Assembly: GCF_003586445.1 (NCBI RefSeq)
Contig: NZ_CP030028.1
Span: forward strand, 2,990,501 to 3,054,500
Reading direction: 5' to 3'
Length of the DNA stretch: 64,000 bases
DNA from: Bacillus sp. Y1
GTDB lineage: Bacteria > Bacillota > Bacilli > Bacillales > Cytobacillaceae
Of this stretch, positions 35,069 through 45,599 are shown in pieces (within the stretch, counting starts at the first letter, position 1; each line of letters opens with the position of its first letter). The notes under the pieces are model-generated. The model saw only the letters and a list, made by a program, of their open reading frames with translations, searched no databases and had not been told where the DNA came from. The translations under genes and the position numbers were made by a program.

Positions 35069-36490
35069 ATGGAATGGATTCAAACAATAGTTGGACAAGC
35101 AAATAATATTTTTTGGTCATATATTTTAATTGGCTTGTTACTAGGGCTTGGTTTATATTTTACCGTAAGAATGCGATTTGTCCAAATCGTAAAGATTGGA
35201 GAAATGTTTCACGTATTGAAAGATAAAAATACTGAGCTTTCTAATAATAAAGGAGTCTCTTCATTACAAGCATTTTTTATAGGCGCTGCAACAAGAATCG
35301 GCATGGGTAATATCGCTGGAGTAGCAATGGCAATAGCTGTTGGTGGTCCTGGTGCTGTTTTTTGGATGTGGCTCGTTGCGATTTTGGGAGGAGCAAGTGC
35401 TTTTGTAGAAAGTACGCTAGCCCAAATCTACAAAGTTAAAGATGGGACTGGATTTAAAGGCGGTCCAGCTTATTATATGACAAAACAACTGGGATCGGTT
35501 GGACTTAGTAAAGTATTTGCTTTTGGTATTATATTTTCTTTTGGACTAACTTTCATTGCGGTTCAAAGTAATGTGATCTCTGCATCTTTTAAAAGTTCTT
35601 TTGGTACTGATAATTTACTAGTAGGTATCGTATTAGCTATTATAACAGCTATTATTATTTTTGGTGGAGTTCAACGGGTTGCAAGATTTTCATCAGTCAT
35701 TGTACCAATCATGGCTTTCTTTTATATAATATTAGCTCTGTACGTCATCATTACTAATATACAAGAATTACCTGGAGTTATCGCACTTATTTTCAAAAAT
35801 GCATTTGGCATTGACCAAGCAGTTGGTGGAGGCATTGGTGCTGCTATTATGATGGGTGTGAAAAGAGGTTTATTCTCAAATGAAGCGGGTATGGGTAGTG
35901 CACCAAATGCTGCTGCAACTGCGGTCGTATCTCACCCTGCAAAACAAGGTTTTGTTCAGGCACTTGGAGTATTTTTTGATACCCTCGTAGTTTGTACCGC
36001 GACGGCGTTTATTATTTTACTTTCAGACTCCTACACCACAGGTCTCCAAGGTATTGAGTTAACGCAAGCATCTTTAGGTGAACATTTTGGAAGTTGGGCG
36101 AGTCTCTTTTTAACAATTGCGATTTTTATGTTTGCATTTTCTTCAATTATTGGGAACTACTACTATGGAGAAGCAAATATTGAATTTATTCATAAAAGTA
36201 AGGCAACTCTTCTTATTTTTCGAATTTTAGCCGTTGGGATGGTAATTTTCGGTGCTGTTGCTAGCTTACAAATTGTTTGGGACCTAGCCGACTTAGCGAT
36301 GGCGATTATGGCCTTTACAAACCTTATTGCCATTGGTTTACTTGGTAATATTGCTTTTAAGACACTTGATAATTACCTTGAACAACGTAAGCAAGGTCTT
36401 GACCCTGTCTTTTTTGAAGATAGTATCCCTGGATTAAAAGGGGTCGAGAGCTGGCCTAAGCAAAAGCAAGAAACAACTGAAAAAGCTTAA
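35069..36490 (+). CDS. sodium:alanine/glycine symporter family protein (AgcS)
   Basis: 473 aa, about 10-11 membrane helices. It carries the AgcS signature GAATRIGMGNIAGVAMAIAVGGPGAVFWMW, the GGPAYYM segment, and FSNEAGMGSAPNAAATA. It imports a small neutral amino acid with Na+; the substrate cannot be read from sequence. ATG 35069 has AGGAGG 7-8 bases upstream; the open frame extends ten codons earlier without an SD. Monocistronic with its own terminator. Confidence 0.93.
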   Translation: MEWIQTIVGQANNIFWSYILIGLLLGLGLYFTVRMRFVQIVKIGEMFHVLKDKNTELSNNKGVSSLQAFFIGAATRIGMGNIAGVAMAIAVGGPGAVFWMWLVAILGGASAFVESTLAQIYKVKDGTGFKGGPAYYMTKQLGSVGLSKVFAFGIIFSFGLTFIAVQSNVISASFKSSFGTDNLLVGIVLAIITAIIIFGGVQRVARFSSVIVPIMAFFYIILALYVIITNIQELPGVIALIFKNAFGIDQAVGGGIGAAIMMGVKRGLFSNEAGMGSAPNAAATAVVSHPAKQGFVQALGVFFDTLVVCTATAFIILLSDSYTTGLQGIELTQASLGEHFGSWASLFLTIAIFMFAFSSIIGNYYYGEANIEFIHKSKATLLIFRILAVGMVIFGAVASLQIVWDLADLAMAIMAFTNLIAIGLLGNIAFKTLDNYLEQRKQGLDPVFFEDSIPGLKGVESWPKQKQETTEKA

Positions 36491-36493
36491 TCG

Positions 36494-36520
36494 AAAGACT
36501 GGGGATTCCCAGTCTTTTTC
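36494..36520 (+). terminator. intrinsic terminator after the symporter
   Basis: AAAGACTGGG / CCCAGTCTTT stem with GATT loop, then TTTTC. Confidence 0.92.
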
Positions 36521-36595
36521 ATTTCTTAATCCCCGCATAAGGAAATCGTGAACTTGGAATAATACTCATGGTACCTAAGTGGAAGGATGATACGA

Positions 36596-37477
36596 TTGAA
36601 ATTTACAGGACTTTTATCTATTCTCATGCTTATTCAACAACCAGCAAATCACGATGTACTTACATTGATTGATAATGATCAACCCATTATGACTGTAGAT
36701 CGCGAAGAACTAGTTTTTCCTCTTCCCAATACTCCTCTTATGGACTTGCATCATCTTGACATCTTAACTGCTGAACTTTCCCAACAAGTATACATAGAAC
36801 CGAAAAATGCTATTCTTGATGAACATGGAAATTTACAGCCAGAGCAGCTGGGATATCAACTTGATAAGAGAGCATTTCATACCCTATATCACTCCTATTT
36901 TTATAGTAAAGGGGCTAAAACGCTTAAAGTACCTAAAAAACCGATTTACCCAGGGGTAGATAGTGAGTTATTGTCAAGAATTCGACAACAAGCGATCGGA
37001 TATTATGTCACTTATTTTAATAGCTACAATACCTCAAGAACAAACAATATACGAAAATCATCCGAGGCAATAAATAACTACGTCCTATTTCCAGGTCAGA
37101 CCTTTTCGTTCAATGAGGTGGTTGGTCAACGGACAAAAGAACGCGGCTATATGCCAGCTCCCATTATTGTTCGAGGAGAGCTTTCTGAGGGGGTCGGCGG
37201 AGGCATTTGCCAAGTGTCTTCTACACTCTTTAATGCAGTGGATCGAGCAGGGTTAAAAATCGTGAAACGATATTCCCACTCCAAACGTGTCCCTTATGTT
37301 CCTCCAGGTCGGGACGCAACAGTCAGCTGGTATGGGCCCGACTTTGTGTTTATGAACAACTATAAGCATCCTATCTTAATACGTTCAAAAGTGAGAGGGG
37401 GTTCCGTATCCATTCTTTTGTATACATCAGACGATGTGAATGTTGAACATAATCAAGTTCCAAGCATGTATCAATAA
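36596..37477 (+). CDS. VanW family protein
   Basis: About 293 aa. A short hydrophobic N-terminus is followed by a YoaR/peptidoglycan-binding-like segment (about 60-130) and a VanW domain with LFPGQTFSFNEVVGQRTKERGY, EGVGGGICQVSSTLFNA and GRDATVSWYGPDF. VanW domains are found near the cell wall; the biochemical role is not known. TTG 36596 is preferred, because GGAAGG lies 9 bases upstream; an ATG at 36587 touches the SD. Converges with the polysaccharide-deacetylase-like gene at a shared terminator. Confidence 0.85.
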   Translation: MKFTGLLSILMLIQQPANHDVLTLIDNDQPIMTVDREELVFPLPNTPLMDLHHLDILTAELSQQVYIEPKNAILDEHGNLQPEQLGYQLDKRAFHTLYHSYFYSKGAKTLKVPKKPIYPGVDSELLSRIRQQAIGYYVTYFNSYNTSRTNNIRKSSEAINNYVLFPGQTFSFNEVVGQRTKERGYMPAPIIVRGELSEGVGGGICQVSSTLFNAVDRAGLKIVKRYSHSKRVPYVPPGRDATVSWYGPDFVFMNNYKHPILIRSKVRGGSVSILLYTSDDVNVEHNQVPSMYQ

Positions 37478-37485
37478 TAAAACAA

Positions 37486-37530
37486 GGCTGTCCGATGAAT
37501 GGGAGGATCCCACCCACTGGACAGCCACTT
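37486..37530. terminator. bidirectional terminator with a two-part stem
   Basis: Outer stem GGCTGTCC / GGACAGCC, inner stem TGGG / CCCA; ACTTTTAATAT follows on the plus side, and a TTGTTTTATTATT tract on the minus side. Confidence 0.8.
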
Positions 37531-38307
37531 TTAATATAGATGAAAATACTTTGATCGAATGGAATCAGACAACAGTTCGGATACCGGGACGACTTTTATA
37601 TGCTTCTGCTTAAATTCAGGCATTGACTCAGTAACACCTAACGAGCATACCTTTCCTGATGTACCAACATGTCCAATGGCAACAGCGGTTCCCCTGCTCT
37701 CCGCAATCCTTGCAAGAATAAGCATTTGTTTTTTGACCTGATTTACAGAACAGATATCATCTAGAAACACGTCTCGCTTAATAAAAGGTACATTTAATTC
37801 CTCAGTGATTTCCTCAAATTTTGATTTTGGACTTGTTGCACTATCTACAATATATAGCTGCTTTTCCTTTGCCACTTCGACAATAACTCTGACAATTTCC
37901 TCATTTTCAACGACAAGCGAGCCCATATGATTATTTAATCCCATAGCATGAGGAACACTATCGATAGCATCAATGACTCTCTTTCTTACTTCTTCCTTTG
38001 ATAAGTCATTCGTTATTGGCTTCGGTCCTAACCAAGAGGCCTTTCCCTTTTTTGGCTGCATAGGCAAATGTACCATAATCTCTAAGCCATTTTCATATGC
38101 CCATTCTGCATGCTTTTTAGAAAGTTCATTGAAAGGCATAATAGCCGCCGTTATTTGCACATCACCTTCTAGAAAATCCTTTACACCTCCCACACCACCG
38201 CCAAAATCGTCAATAATAATAGCTGCCTTTTTCATTTCCTGGCCATGCCCATGATGAGGGAACAGTGTAAAAATGGCCAAAAAAATGATAAATGAAGTTT
38301 TTTTCAT
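37531..38307 (-). CDS. divergent polysaccharide deacetylase family protein (YibQ-like)
   Basis: 258 aa. Signal peptide or anchor (MKKTSFIIFLAIFTLFP), then a NodB-like barrel of the divergent type: AAIIIDDFGGG, AAIMPF, EIMVHLPMQPK, GLNNHMGS with paired metal-type His, IVDSATSPKS, and a late AIGHVG. Likely acts outside the membrane on cell-wall or other glycans; the substrate is unknown. ATG 38307 has GGAGG upstream; the open frame continues back without SD. Confidence 0.85.
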   Translation of the reverse strand: MKKTSFIIFLAIFTLFPHHGHGQEMKKAAIIIDDFGGGVGGVKDFLEGDVQITAAIMPFNELSKKHAEWAYENGLEIMVHLPMQPKKGKASWLGPKPITNDLSKEEVRKRVIDAIDSVPHAMGLNNHMGSLVVENEEIVRVIVEVAKEKQLYIVDSATSPKSKFEEITEELNVPFIKRDVFLDDICSVNQVKKQMLILARIAESRGTAVAIGHVGTSGKVCSLGVTESMPEFKQKHIKVVPVSELLSDSIRSKYFHLY

Positions 38308-38403
38308 AAAATCCTCCATTTGAATGTTAGTTATTGGGATAGTTTCTCTCATTAAGGAAAAACCATACAAAAAACTCGCCCAAAACAATGGACGAGTGTT
38401 GGA

Positions 38404-39000
38404 TTACGATATTTTTTTCACGGTCTCTGAAGTGGAAACCCTTTTGTGGAGAAGAAATCTTGGTGAGCTAGACACTAATAAGAATAAAATAACAGAACAA
38501 TAGATGGCTGCCCCAATCATTGTACCACCGTTCACGCCTAGTGAAAATAATAATGGAGACATCCCATCCGGAGCATATTCTCCCCAGAATAAAAATCCTG
38601 CGATAAAATGCCAAAAATAACGAGCCGCACTTCCGACAAATGTGGCAACTATGATCCATTGAAGGGCTTTCTTCTTATTTTCTGTAAGTGCTACCTGAAT
38701 TTTTTTCATAAAGAAACCTGCAAATCCAATAAACGCAAAGGCCAGAAAATACTCAATGAAGCCCTGTAACGGGGTTAGAATATAAGCATCCCCCATAGCA
38801 ATTTGTAAAAGTCCCCATAAAAAGCCTGAAGCGGTTGCAGCAACGAATCCCCATCTAAAGGCAATAATTAAAATTGGTAGCATCGCAAATGAAATGGAAA
38901 TATTAGGCGATAGTTTGATCGATGGAAGAAGGTCTAGAATTAATGCAAAAGCTGCAAAAAAAGATGCTTCAATCATCATGATTAATCGTTTGTTTCCCAT
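38404..39000 (-). CDS. thiT: thiamine ECF transporter S component
   Basis: 198 aa, six membrane helices. ThiT/YuaJ features: LDLLPSIKLSPNISISFAMLPI in helix 2 region, GFLWGLLQ, and the thiamine-binding SAARYFWHFIAGFLFWGEYAP near helices 4-5. Captures thiamine and hands it to the shared EcfAA'T module encoded elsewhere. Directly under a TPP riboswitch, which supports the substrate. ATG 39000 has GGGGAG 8 bases upstream, and that SD is inside the regulatory hairpin. Confidence 0.93.
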   Translation of the reverse strand: MGNKRLIMMIEASFFAAFALILDLLPSIKLSPNISISFAMLPILIIAFRWGFVAATASGFLWGLLQIAMGDAYILTPLQGFIEYFLAFAFIGFAGFFMKKIQVALTENKKKALQWIIVATFVGSAARYFWHFIAGFLFWGEYAPDGMSPLLFSLGVNGGTMIGAAIYCSVILFLLVSSSPRFLLHKRVSTSETVKKIS

Positions 39001-39008
39001 AAAAAAAT

Positions 39009-39036
39009 CTCCCCTTTTTGGAAACCTCAAGGAGAG
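39009..39036 (-). terminator. TPP riboswitch expression hairpin overlapping the thiT SD
   Basis: On the minus strand CTCTCCTT pairs with AAGGGGAG (one U-G), followed by ATTTTTTT and the thiT ATG. The 3' arm is the thiT SD, so the same hairpin can end transcription and hide the ribosome site. Confidence 0.75.
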
Positions 39037-39073
39037 CGTAGATAGACATGATTGCACAAAAAATTCAGTCAGT

Positions 39074-39156
39074 CCACATCCCTGCGCTAGAATTATCTAA
39101 CAGGTTCGAAGGGTCAGAACAAACGTTCACTCTCAGCATAACGCTCCCCTTGTGGT
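39074..39156 (-). promoter_or_regulatory. TPP (thi-box) riboswitch aptamer
   Basis: Minus strand shows ACAAGGGGAGCG, the CTGAGAGTG pyrimidine-sensing motif, CTGACCCTTCGAACCTG, TAGATAATTCTAGCGCAGGGA and the closing GTGG. This is the conserved order of TPP riboswitches. TPP should repress thiT. Confidence 0.96.
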
Positions 39157-39215
39157 TTCTTCTTATGTAGTTTGTTTATAATTTCGTTTTCATTATATCA
39201 TATAAAATTAAATAG

Positions 39216-39245
39216 AAAAGCATCTAGATGGAACTAGATGCTTTT
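39216..39245 (-). terminator. intrinsic terminator after the chemoreceptor
   Basis: 12-bp perfect stem AAAAGCATCTAG / CTAGATGCTTTT, 6-base loop, AT-rich exit. Confidence 0.87.
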
Positions 39246-39249
39246 ATGT

Positions 39250-40941
39250 TTATATTTTAAATCGACGAACTAGCTGCTGTAAGGTTTCGGCCATACCTGA
39301 TAGATCTTGAGCACTTGCGGTTACTTCTTGGAGAGTAGCAACGTTTTCTTCTGTTCCAGCTGCTACTTCTCTAGTTGTTGCAACGCTTTCTTCTGCGATT
39401 CCTTTTACCTCGTCAATTGCTTGTACGACATTTGTACTATGCATGCTTAGTAGCTCAATGGCACATGAAACGTCTGATACCTTTTCAATTACGTCTCCCA
39501 TTGACTCTCCAATAAGAGCAAACGCTTTCTTTGCATCCTGACCATATTCGAATCCTTCAGATACTTTGTGAGACTGTTCTTCCATTGCAGAAACGGCTAG
39601 TTCCGTCTCAGATTGGATATAAGTAATCATTTTTGTAATTTGATCAGCTGATTTTTTTGATTCCTCCGCGAGCTTTCTTACTTCGTCAGCAACTACAGCA
39701 AATCCTTTGCCATGTTCACCTGCTCTTGCAGCTTCGATTGCAGCATTTAAGGCTAGCAAATTCGTCTGATCTGCAACGGTGGTAATCATATTTAGGATAG
39801 AAGTAATTTCATTCGAGCGTCTTCCTAACTGACGAATGATTTCTGAAGCATTCAAAACTCCATCATTGATAAGATTCATTTGGTTAACAACTTTTTCGAT
39901 AGATAATGCTCCTTGATCTGTAACTTGAAACGTATTATCAGCTGTGACGAGCATTTTTTCACTACTTTTTGTAATCAAATTTATATTGCTAGACATCTCT
40001 TCAATTAATGAGTGAATTTTGGTTAAATGTTGCAGTTGCAGATCCATACCCTCAGAGTTTTGTTCAACAATATGAGAAATTTGTTCACTTGCTTGAGTAC
40101 TGTCCTGCGCACTTGTACTTAGTTGTTCACTACTAGCTGCAACTTGAGCTGATGAATCTCTAACTTGAACAACTACTTCTCTTAATCCAGAAACCATTAA
40201 GTTGACAGACTGTATCATTGCCCCTATTTCATCTTTATTCTTCACTTTTATCTCATCAATAGAAAGGTCTCCGCTTGCAACCTTCTCAATAGCCTTAGAT
40301 GCATGAACAATTGGTTTTGCAATCTGTAGACTTATAATGGTCGCTAGTGCTAATGCAACAAGAATCGCAGATACACTTATAACAATCATGATTGTGACAA
40401 TTCCATCTATTTTTTTGGTGGTCAAGCTACTCGCATGGTCTAAATGTTTTTCCTGAATAGATAGAAGTTCATTTACTTTTGCATTAAACTGCATACCTAA
40501 CGTTTGTGCAGTTGATTTTGCTAGAATTAAATAACCTAATTCATCATTGTCTTTTTTCATTTGTATTTGGTCTTGAGCAAACTTTGAATCATTTTTTGAC
40601 ATTTCCTCAAGAGCAGTTAACGTATTTAATAACTCCTTATCAGTGATTGTTGTTTTTAATTTCTTCATAGAGTTACCAAAGCTATTTACTGCCTCATCGT
40701 ATTCTGTAAGATAATCAGCTTCTCCAGTAAGTAGGAAGCTACGAACGGCTGCTGATTTTCTAATCATTTGCTCTTGGAGATTTTTCACTTCTAGCTTTTG
40801 ACCTACTTCTTCTTTTAAGAATGATTGATACGTATTGTTTACTGAATAAAGTTGAAAAATCCCAGCACTTGCTACAACTACTAACATAAATAAAACAATA
40901 ACAAAACTACCTATAATTTTTTTTCGAACAGTGATATTCAT
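39250..40941 (-). CDS. methyl-accepting chemotaxis protein
   Basis: 563 aa. TM1 about 9-31, an extracellular four-helix ligand domain about 32-180 (CHASE3/4HB-like, with [16 protein letters not shown] and [12 protein letters not shown]), TM2 about 183-207, and a HAMP domain 208-262. A long cytoplasmic signalling coil follows with the hairpin tip [36 protein letters not shown]. It reports a ligand to CheA; the ligand is unknown. SD GGGGGAG. Monocistronic. Confidence 0.93.
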   Translation of the reverse strand: MNITVRKKIIGSFVIVLFMLVVVASAGIFQLYSVNNTYQSFLKEEVGQKLEVKNLQEQMIRKSAAVRSFLLTGEADYLTEYDEAVNSFGNSMKKLKTTITDKELLNTLTALEEMSKNDSKFAQDQIQMKKDNDELGYLILAKSTAQTLGMQFNAKVNELLSIQEKHLDHASSLTTKKIDGIVTIMIVISVSAILVALALATIISLQIAKPIVHASKAIEKVASGDLSIDEIKVKNKDEIGAMIQSVNLMVSGLREVVVQVRDSSAQVAASSEQLSTSAQDSTQASEQISHIVEQNSEGMDLQLQHLTKIHSLIEEMSSNINLITKSSEKMLVTADNTFQVTDQGALSIEKVVNQMNLINDGVLNASEIIRQLGRRSNEITSILNMITTVADQTNLLALNAAIEAARAGEHGKGFAVVADEVRKLAEESKKSADQITKMITYIQSETELAVSAMEEQSHKVSEGFEYGQDAKKAFALIGESMGDVIEKVSDVSCAIELLSMHSTNVVQAIDEVKGIAEESVATTREVAAGTEENVATLQEVTASAQDLSGMAETLQQLVRRFKI

Positions 40942-41026
40942 GATTGCTCCCCCATTTATAGGTTGTACTTTATACCTATATTAACAATAGTTCTTTTGAT
41001 ATGGAAGCGTTTTATTTTAAATGAAA

Positions 41027-41049
41027 AGAAATAGACAAAATCTATTTCT
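41027..41049 (-). terminator. intrinsic terminator overlapping the nos stop codon
   Basis: AGAAATAGA / TCTATTTCT stem with 5-base loop; TTTTCATTT follows on the minus strand. Confidence 0.75.
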
Positions 41050-42201
41050 TCTCGTAAGGTGCCACTTGATAAAAATAATTTGGCAAGTGAGTGCTATTGT
41101 CATATTGCTGGTGAAAGATATGGGTTAACGCGGGAGAAACAGGGGGTATTAACCAAGTCCAATTGCCTGTTAATTTCCGTCTTTTTTCTTTCTCTCTTTC
41201 TTCAAACAACTTAAACTGAGCCGCTGCGGTGTGATGGTCAACAATACTTACTCCAGCCTTTTTATAGGAATATAGAACCGCTCGATTCACTTCAAGTAGT
41301 GCTCGATCCTTCCAAAGACTACTATTTCTAGACATATCTAATTTCATGTGGTCAGCAACTAAAGGCAACAGATTATATCGGTCTTCATCCGCTAAATTTC
41401 TAGCCCCTATTTCTGTTCCCATATACCAGCCATTAAAAGGGGCAGCCGTGTAATGAATACCACCAATTTCAAGACGCATATCAGCGATCATCGGTACACC
41501 ATACCACTTTAATTCTAGTTCTTCAAACCACACATATTCCGGATGTGAAAGATTGACCTCAAGAACTAGATTCGGAGGGATAGTTCTCCAATTTGGTTTT
41601 TCATGATTTACTTGAACCACTAGAGGTAAAAGGTCAAAATTTGTATGGTTCCCCTCCCACCCTAGCTCTTCACACACCTTTGTAAATGGAACGGAGTGAG
41701 GGTCTCCAATCAATCCGTGTGGTGTATCATATCCAGCATATCGAACAAGCTGGTGGTTCCAAATCCGTATGGAATATTCCTTAGTTTCTTGTTTAAAAAT
41801 AGATATGGTCGGTCTAATATGACCATTGTTGGTCGCAAACTTAATATGTTCGAAAAGAGCATGGATGATCTCATCGGAGTGATGTAAATGACGACAATCT
41901 TTAACAATCAAAGACTCCCAAAACAAACGTCCAATACATTTATTGCTATTTCTCCATGCCATCTTTGCCCCATGGGAAAGTTCTTCATATGTATGTTCAT
42001 ATGTTCCCGTCTTAAGAATCGAACTTTTAACTTCTTCTACTCTTGCTAACAAGGTAACAGAATCTTTTTCTAGTTCTAAATAGCAAAGATTGATAAACTC
42101 TTCTGCTTTTTGGAGTAAATCTTCATTCAAGGCCAATCCCTCACGTTTATTAGTTTTCATAATACTTTTATCGTAACCTTTAGACTTTCCTGGAATAGCA
42201 T

Positions 42202-42205
<4 letters not shown>
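41042..42205 (-). CDS. nos: nitric oxide synthase, oxygenase domain only
   Basis: 387 aa from GTG 42205. Bacterial NOS makes NO from arginine with haem and a pterin, borrowing electrons from cellular flavodoxin-type reductases. Visible features: the haem thiolate C90 in [38 protein letters not shown] [34 protein letters not shown], and the C-terminal [21 protein letters not shown] 42205 overlaps the AlaX stop (GTGA); ATG 42160 is an alternative start with a weak SD. Coupling to AlaX is unexpected; in bacilli NO protects against oxidative and antibiotic stress. Confidence 0.94.
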
Positions 42206-43383
<1,178 letters not shown>

Positions 43384-43482
43384 TTTTCTATAACACTCTC
43401 TTTCGTTAAGAAATGCTATACCTACTTTATCACAAAAAGAAAAGAGGTAGCTATTTCTACCTCTCTCCTTGTTTTGTAGGAT

Positions 43483-44430
43483 TTAAATACTCACATCACG
43501 TTTTTGAAAATAAACAAACGTCGCGATCATAAACACAATATAATATACTGAAAGAATGATTAGGGACCCAGCTAAGGTAATATTTTGCAAAATATTATCT
43601 TGGAAGGCAAAAACGGTTAAGTCTAGATGAGGAAAAATAAGAAACTTTGCCCAAGTATACTCTTCAGCGAGCATGATAATAAGTCCACCTAATGTAGTTG
43701 AAACAAATAGAACAAAAATTCCTATCCCTACTGCTACAGCCTGACTTTTAAAGAGGGTGGACAGCATAAAGGAAATCGTAGTAATCATTAACAAGCTAGG
43801 AAGAAAATAGACTGTTTTTAAAAGAAACTGCGTACCAAGTACGGCCTCTTTTTGCCCATCTAGCGTATATTCGAAAAATGGTGTCTGAAAGTCTCCTAGA
43901 CCAAAAAATAAAATCCCTACAATGAATCCTGAGACAAATAATGTGGCCATTAAAATGACTGCGTATATTAAAACCGCAACATATTTTGACAATAAGATTT
44001 TCCATCTTTTATGCGGTCTTATAAGCAGCTGTTTAATTGTGCCATCTGAAAACTCAGCAGCGACGACCGCACTTGCTACAATAACAGAAAACAAGGTGAC
44101 AAGTGTTGTTACGCCTATAACAACATCGTTCATAAAATGCCAATTGGTTTTTGCCGTTGGATTGATATTTTTCTCAAGAAATCTTTCATTTTGTTTGATT
44201 TGATCTTCTAGCCATGTTGGATCTTGATCGGCGGGGGTTTGCTCTATTTCTTGTTTATACTGAGCATTCTGTGCTTCTAAGTTTTCACGCCAATTATCAT
44301 CGGCTTCTCCATTTATTCTTTGATAAATAAATCCACCAATCACCATTGCAACAATTAATACAGCAATATAAATCCAACTTGCCCGTTTCCCGAAGATTTT
44401 TATCATTTCATTTTGAATAAGCCCGATCAT
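43483..44430 (-). CDS. ABC-2 type transporter permease
   Basis: 315 aa. One N-terminal helix (about 18-37), a large loop with NINPTAKTNWHFMNDV (about 40-100), then five more helices. The coupling-helix region is FSDGTIKQLLIRPHKRWKILLSKYVAVL. Pairs with the ATPase at 44427 through an ATGA overlap. This type (BcrAB/YxlFG-like) often handles peptides or bacitracin-like antibiotics, or membrane stress; the substrate is unknown. A paralogous pair is at 61931-63812. Confidence 0.88.
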   Translation of the reverse strand: MIGLIQNEMIKIFGKRASWIYIAVLIVAMVIGGFIYQRINGEADDNWRENLEAQNAQYKQEIEQTPADQDPTWLEDQIKQNERFLEKNINPTAKTNWHFMNDVVIGVTTLVTLFSVIVASAVVAAEFSDGTIKQLLIRPHKRWKILLSKYVAVLIYAVILMATLFVSGFIVGILFFGLGDFQTPFFEYTLDGQKEAVLGTQFLLKTVYFLPSLLMITTISFMLSTLFKSQAVAVGIGIFVLFVSTTLGGLIIMLAEEYTWAKFLIFPHLDLTVFAFQDNILQNITLAGSLIILSVYYIVFMIATFVYFQKRDVSI

Positions 44431-45365
44431 ATCGATTGCTCCTTCTTTTCTTTATTTGTAATCTCAAGGAAGCGATCTTCTAGCGATGCTTTTAAATAAG
44501 AAATCTCATACACTTGTAATCCGTTCGAGACAAATAGCTGATTCGCCTTTGCAACTGTCACCCGATCCATTGATGCATATATAAAACCCGCCTCTACCTT
44601 CCTTTCTTCACCCAAATTTTGATTTACTAGTAGGTTAAATGCCTGCTCAGTGTTATCAACCTCAAACATTACATGTTGTTTTGTTTGACTGCCTACATCA
44701 ACTGTTTCTTTCATTTGGGAGATATGAGTAAGCTTGCCTTTTTCTATTATTGCAAAGCGATCACACATCAGTTCCATTTCGGAGAGCAAATGAGAGGAGA
44801 CCAATACAGAAATACCTTGATTCACTAATAATCTTAAATAATCACGAAATTCTCTTATTCCTTGTGGGTCAAGGCCATTAGTCGGTTCATCAAGAATGAG
44901 AATACTTGGACTATGTAATAAAGCCTGAGCTACTCCGAGTCTTTGTCTCATTCCTAGAGAATATGTTCTTACTTTCTGATGGATTGCTTGTTCCAGACCG
45001 ACCAAACGTATGACCTCATCAAGCCTTGCAGCTGAAACATCTTTTGTCGCCATTCTCATATAATGCTTTAGGTTTTTCATACCACTCATATATTTATAGA
45101 ATTCAGGATTTTCCACTATTGCCCCTATTTCTCCCATTGCTTCTTTGAAGGATTCATCTAAATCATGTCCATTTATCACGACTTTTCCTTCTGTACGATT
45201 AATTAAGTGGACGATCATTCGAATGATCGTTGTTTTCCCCGCTCCGTTTGGACCAAGTAAACCAAAGATTTCTCCTTTTTCAATTTGAAAAGTTACGTTT
45301 TCAACAATCAATTTTTTCCCTATTTTCTTTGTAAGGTTGTGAACTTCTAGAGCATAATGAGTCAT
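44427..45365 (-). CDS. ABC transporter ATP-binding protein
   Basis: 312 aa. Walker A GPNGAGKTT (about 39-47), Q-loop region GAIVENPEFYKYMSG, signature YSLGMRQRLGVAQALL, Walker B ILILDEPTNGLDPQG, and an H-loop SSHLLSEMELMCD. A C-terminal regulatory extension of about 90 aa follows. It energises the permease at 43483. It resembles BcrA-type exporters by length and layout. Confidence 0.92.
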   Translation of the reverse strand: MTHYALEVHNLTKKIGKKLIVENVTFQIEKGEIFGLLGPNGAGKTTIIRMIVHLINRTEGKVVINGHDLDESFKEAMGEIGAIVENPEFYKYMSGMKNLKHYMRMATKDVSAARLDEVIRLVGLEQAIHQKVRTYSLGMRQRLGVAQALLHSPSILILDEPTNGLDPQGIREFRDYLRLLVNQGISVLVSSHLLSEMELMCDRFAIIEKGKLTHISQMKETVDVGSQTKQHVMFEVDNTEQAFNLLVNQNLGEERKVEAGFIYASMDRVTVAKANQLFVSNGLQVYEISYLKASLEDRFLEITNKEKKEQSI

Positions 45366-45599
45366 TTTCGCCCTTCTTTCTATCCTTATTTAGCACATGT
45401 AGTAATCTATACGATGGAAATTGGATAAAGTTACAAATAATAATTTATTTTCCATTGTTTTTTCATACTCTCTGTTAGAATAATAATAGATTACTGTTTG
45501 AGCAATTGAACAAACTACTTCACGATTACCTATATCTTTTGTATAATTGGAACTTATGGGAACAACAATAAGTTTAGAATATTTATAAAGAGGTTTATC

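Noticed and set aside
45366..45599. c-di-AMP (ydaO) riboswitch before the potassium uptake gene
   Set aside because: The region is short, AT-rich and lacks the conserved ydaO core.
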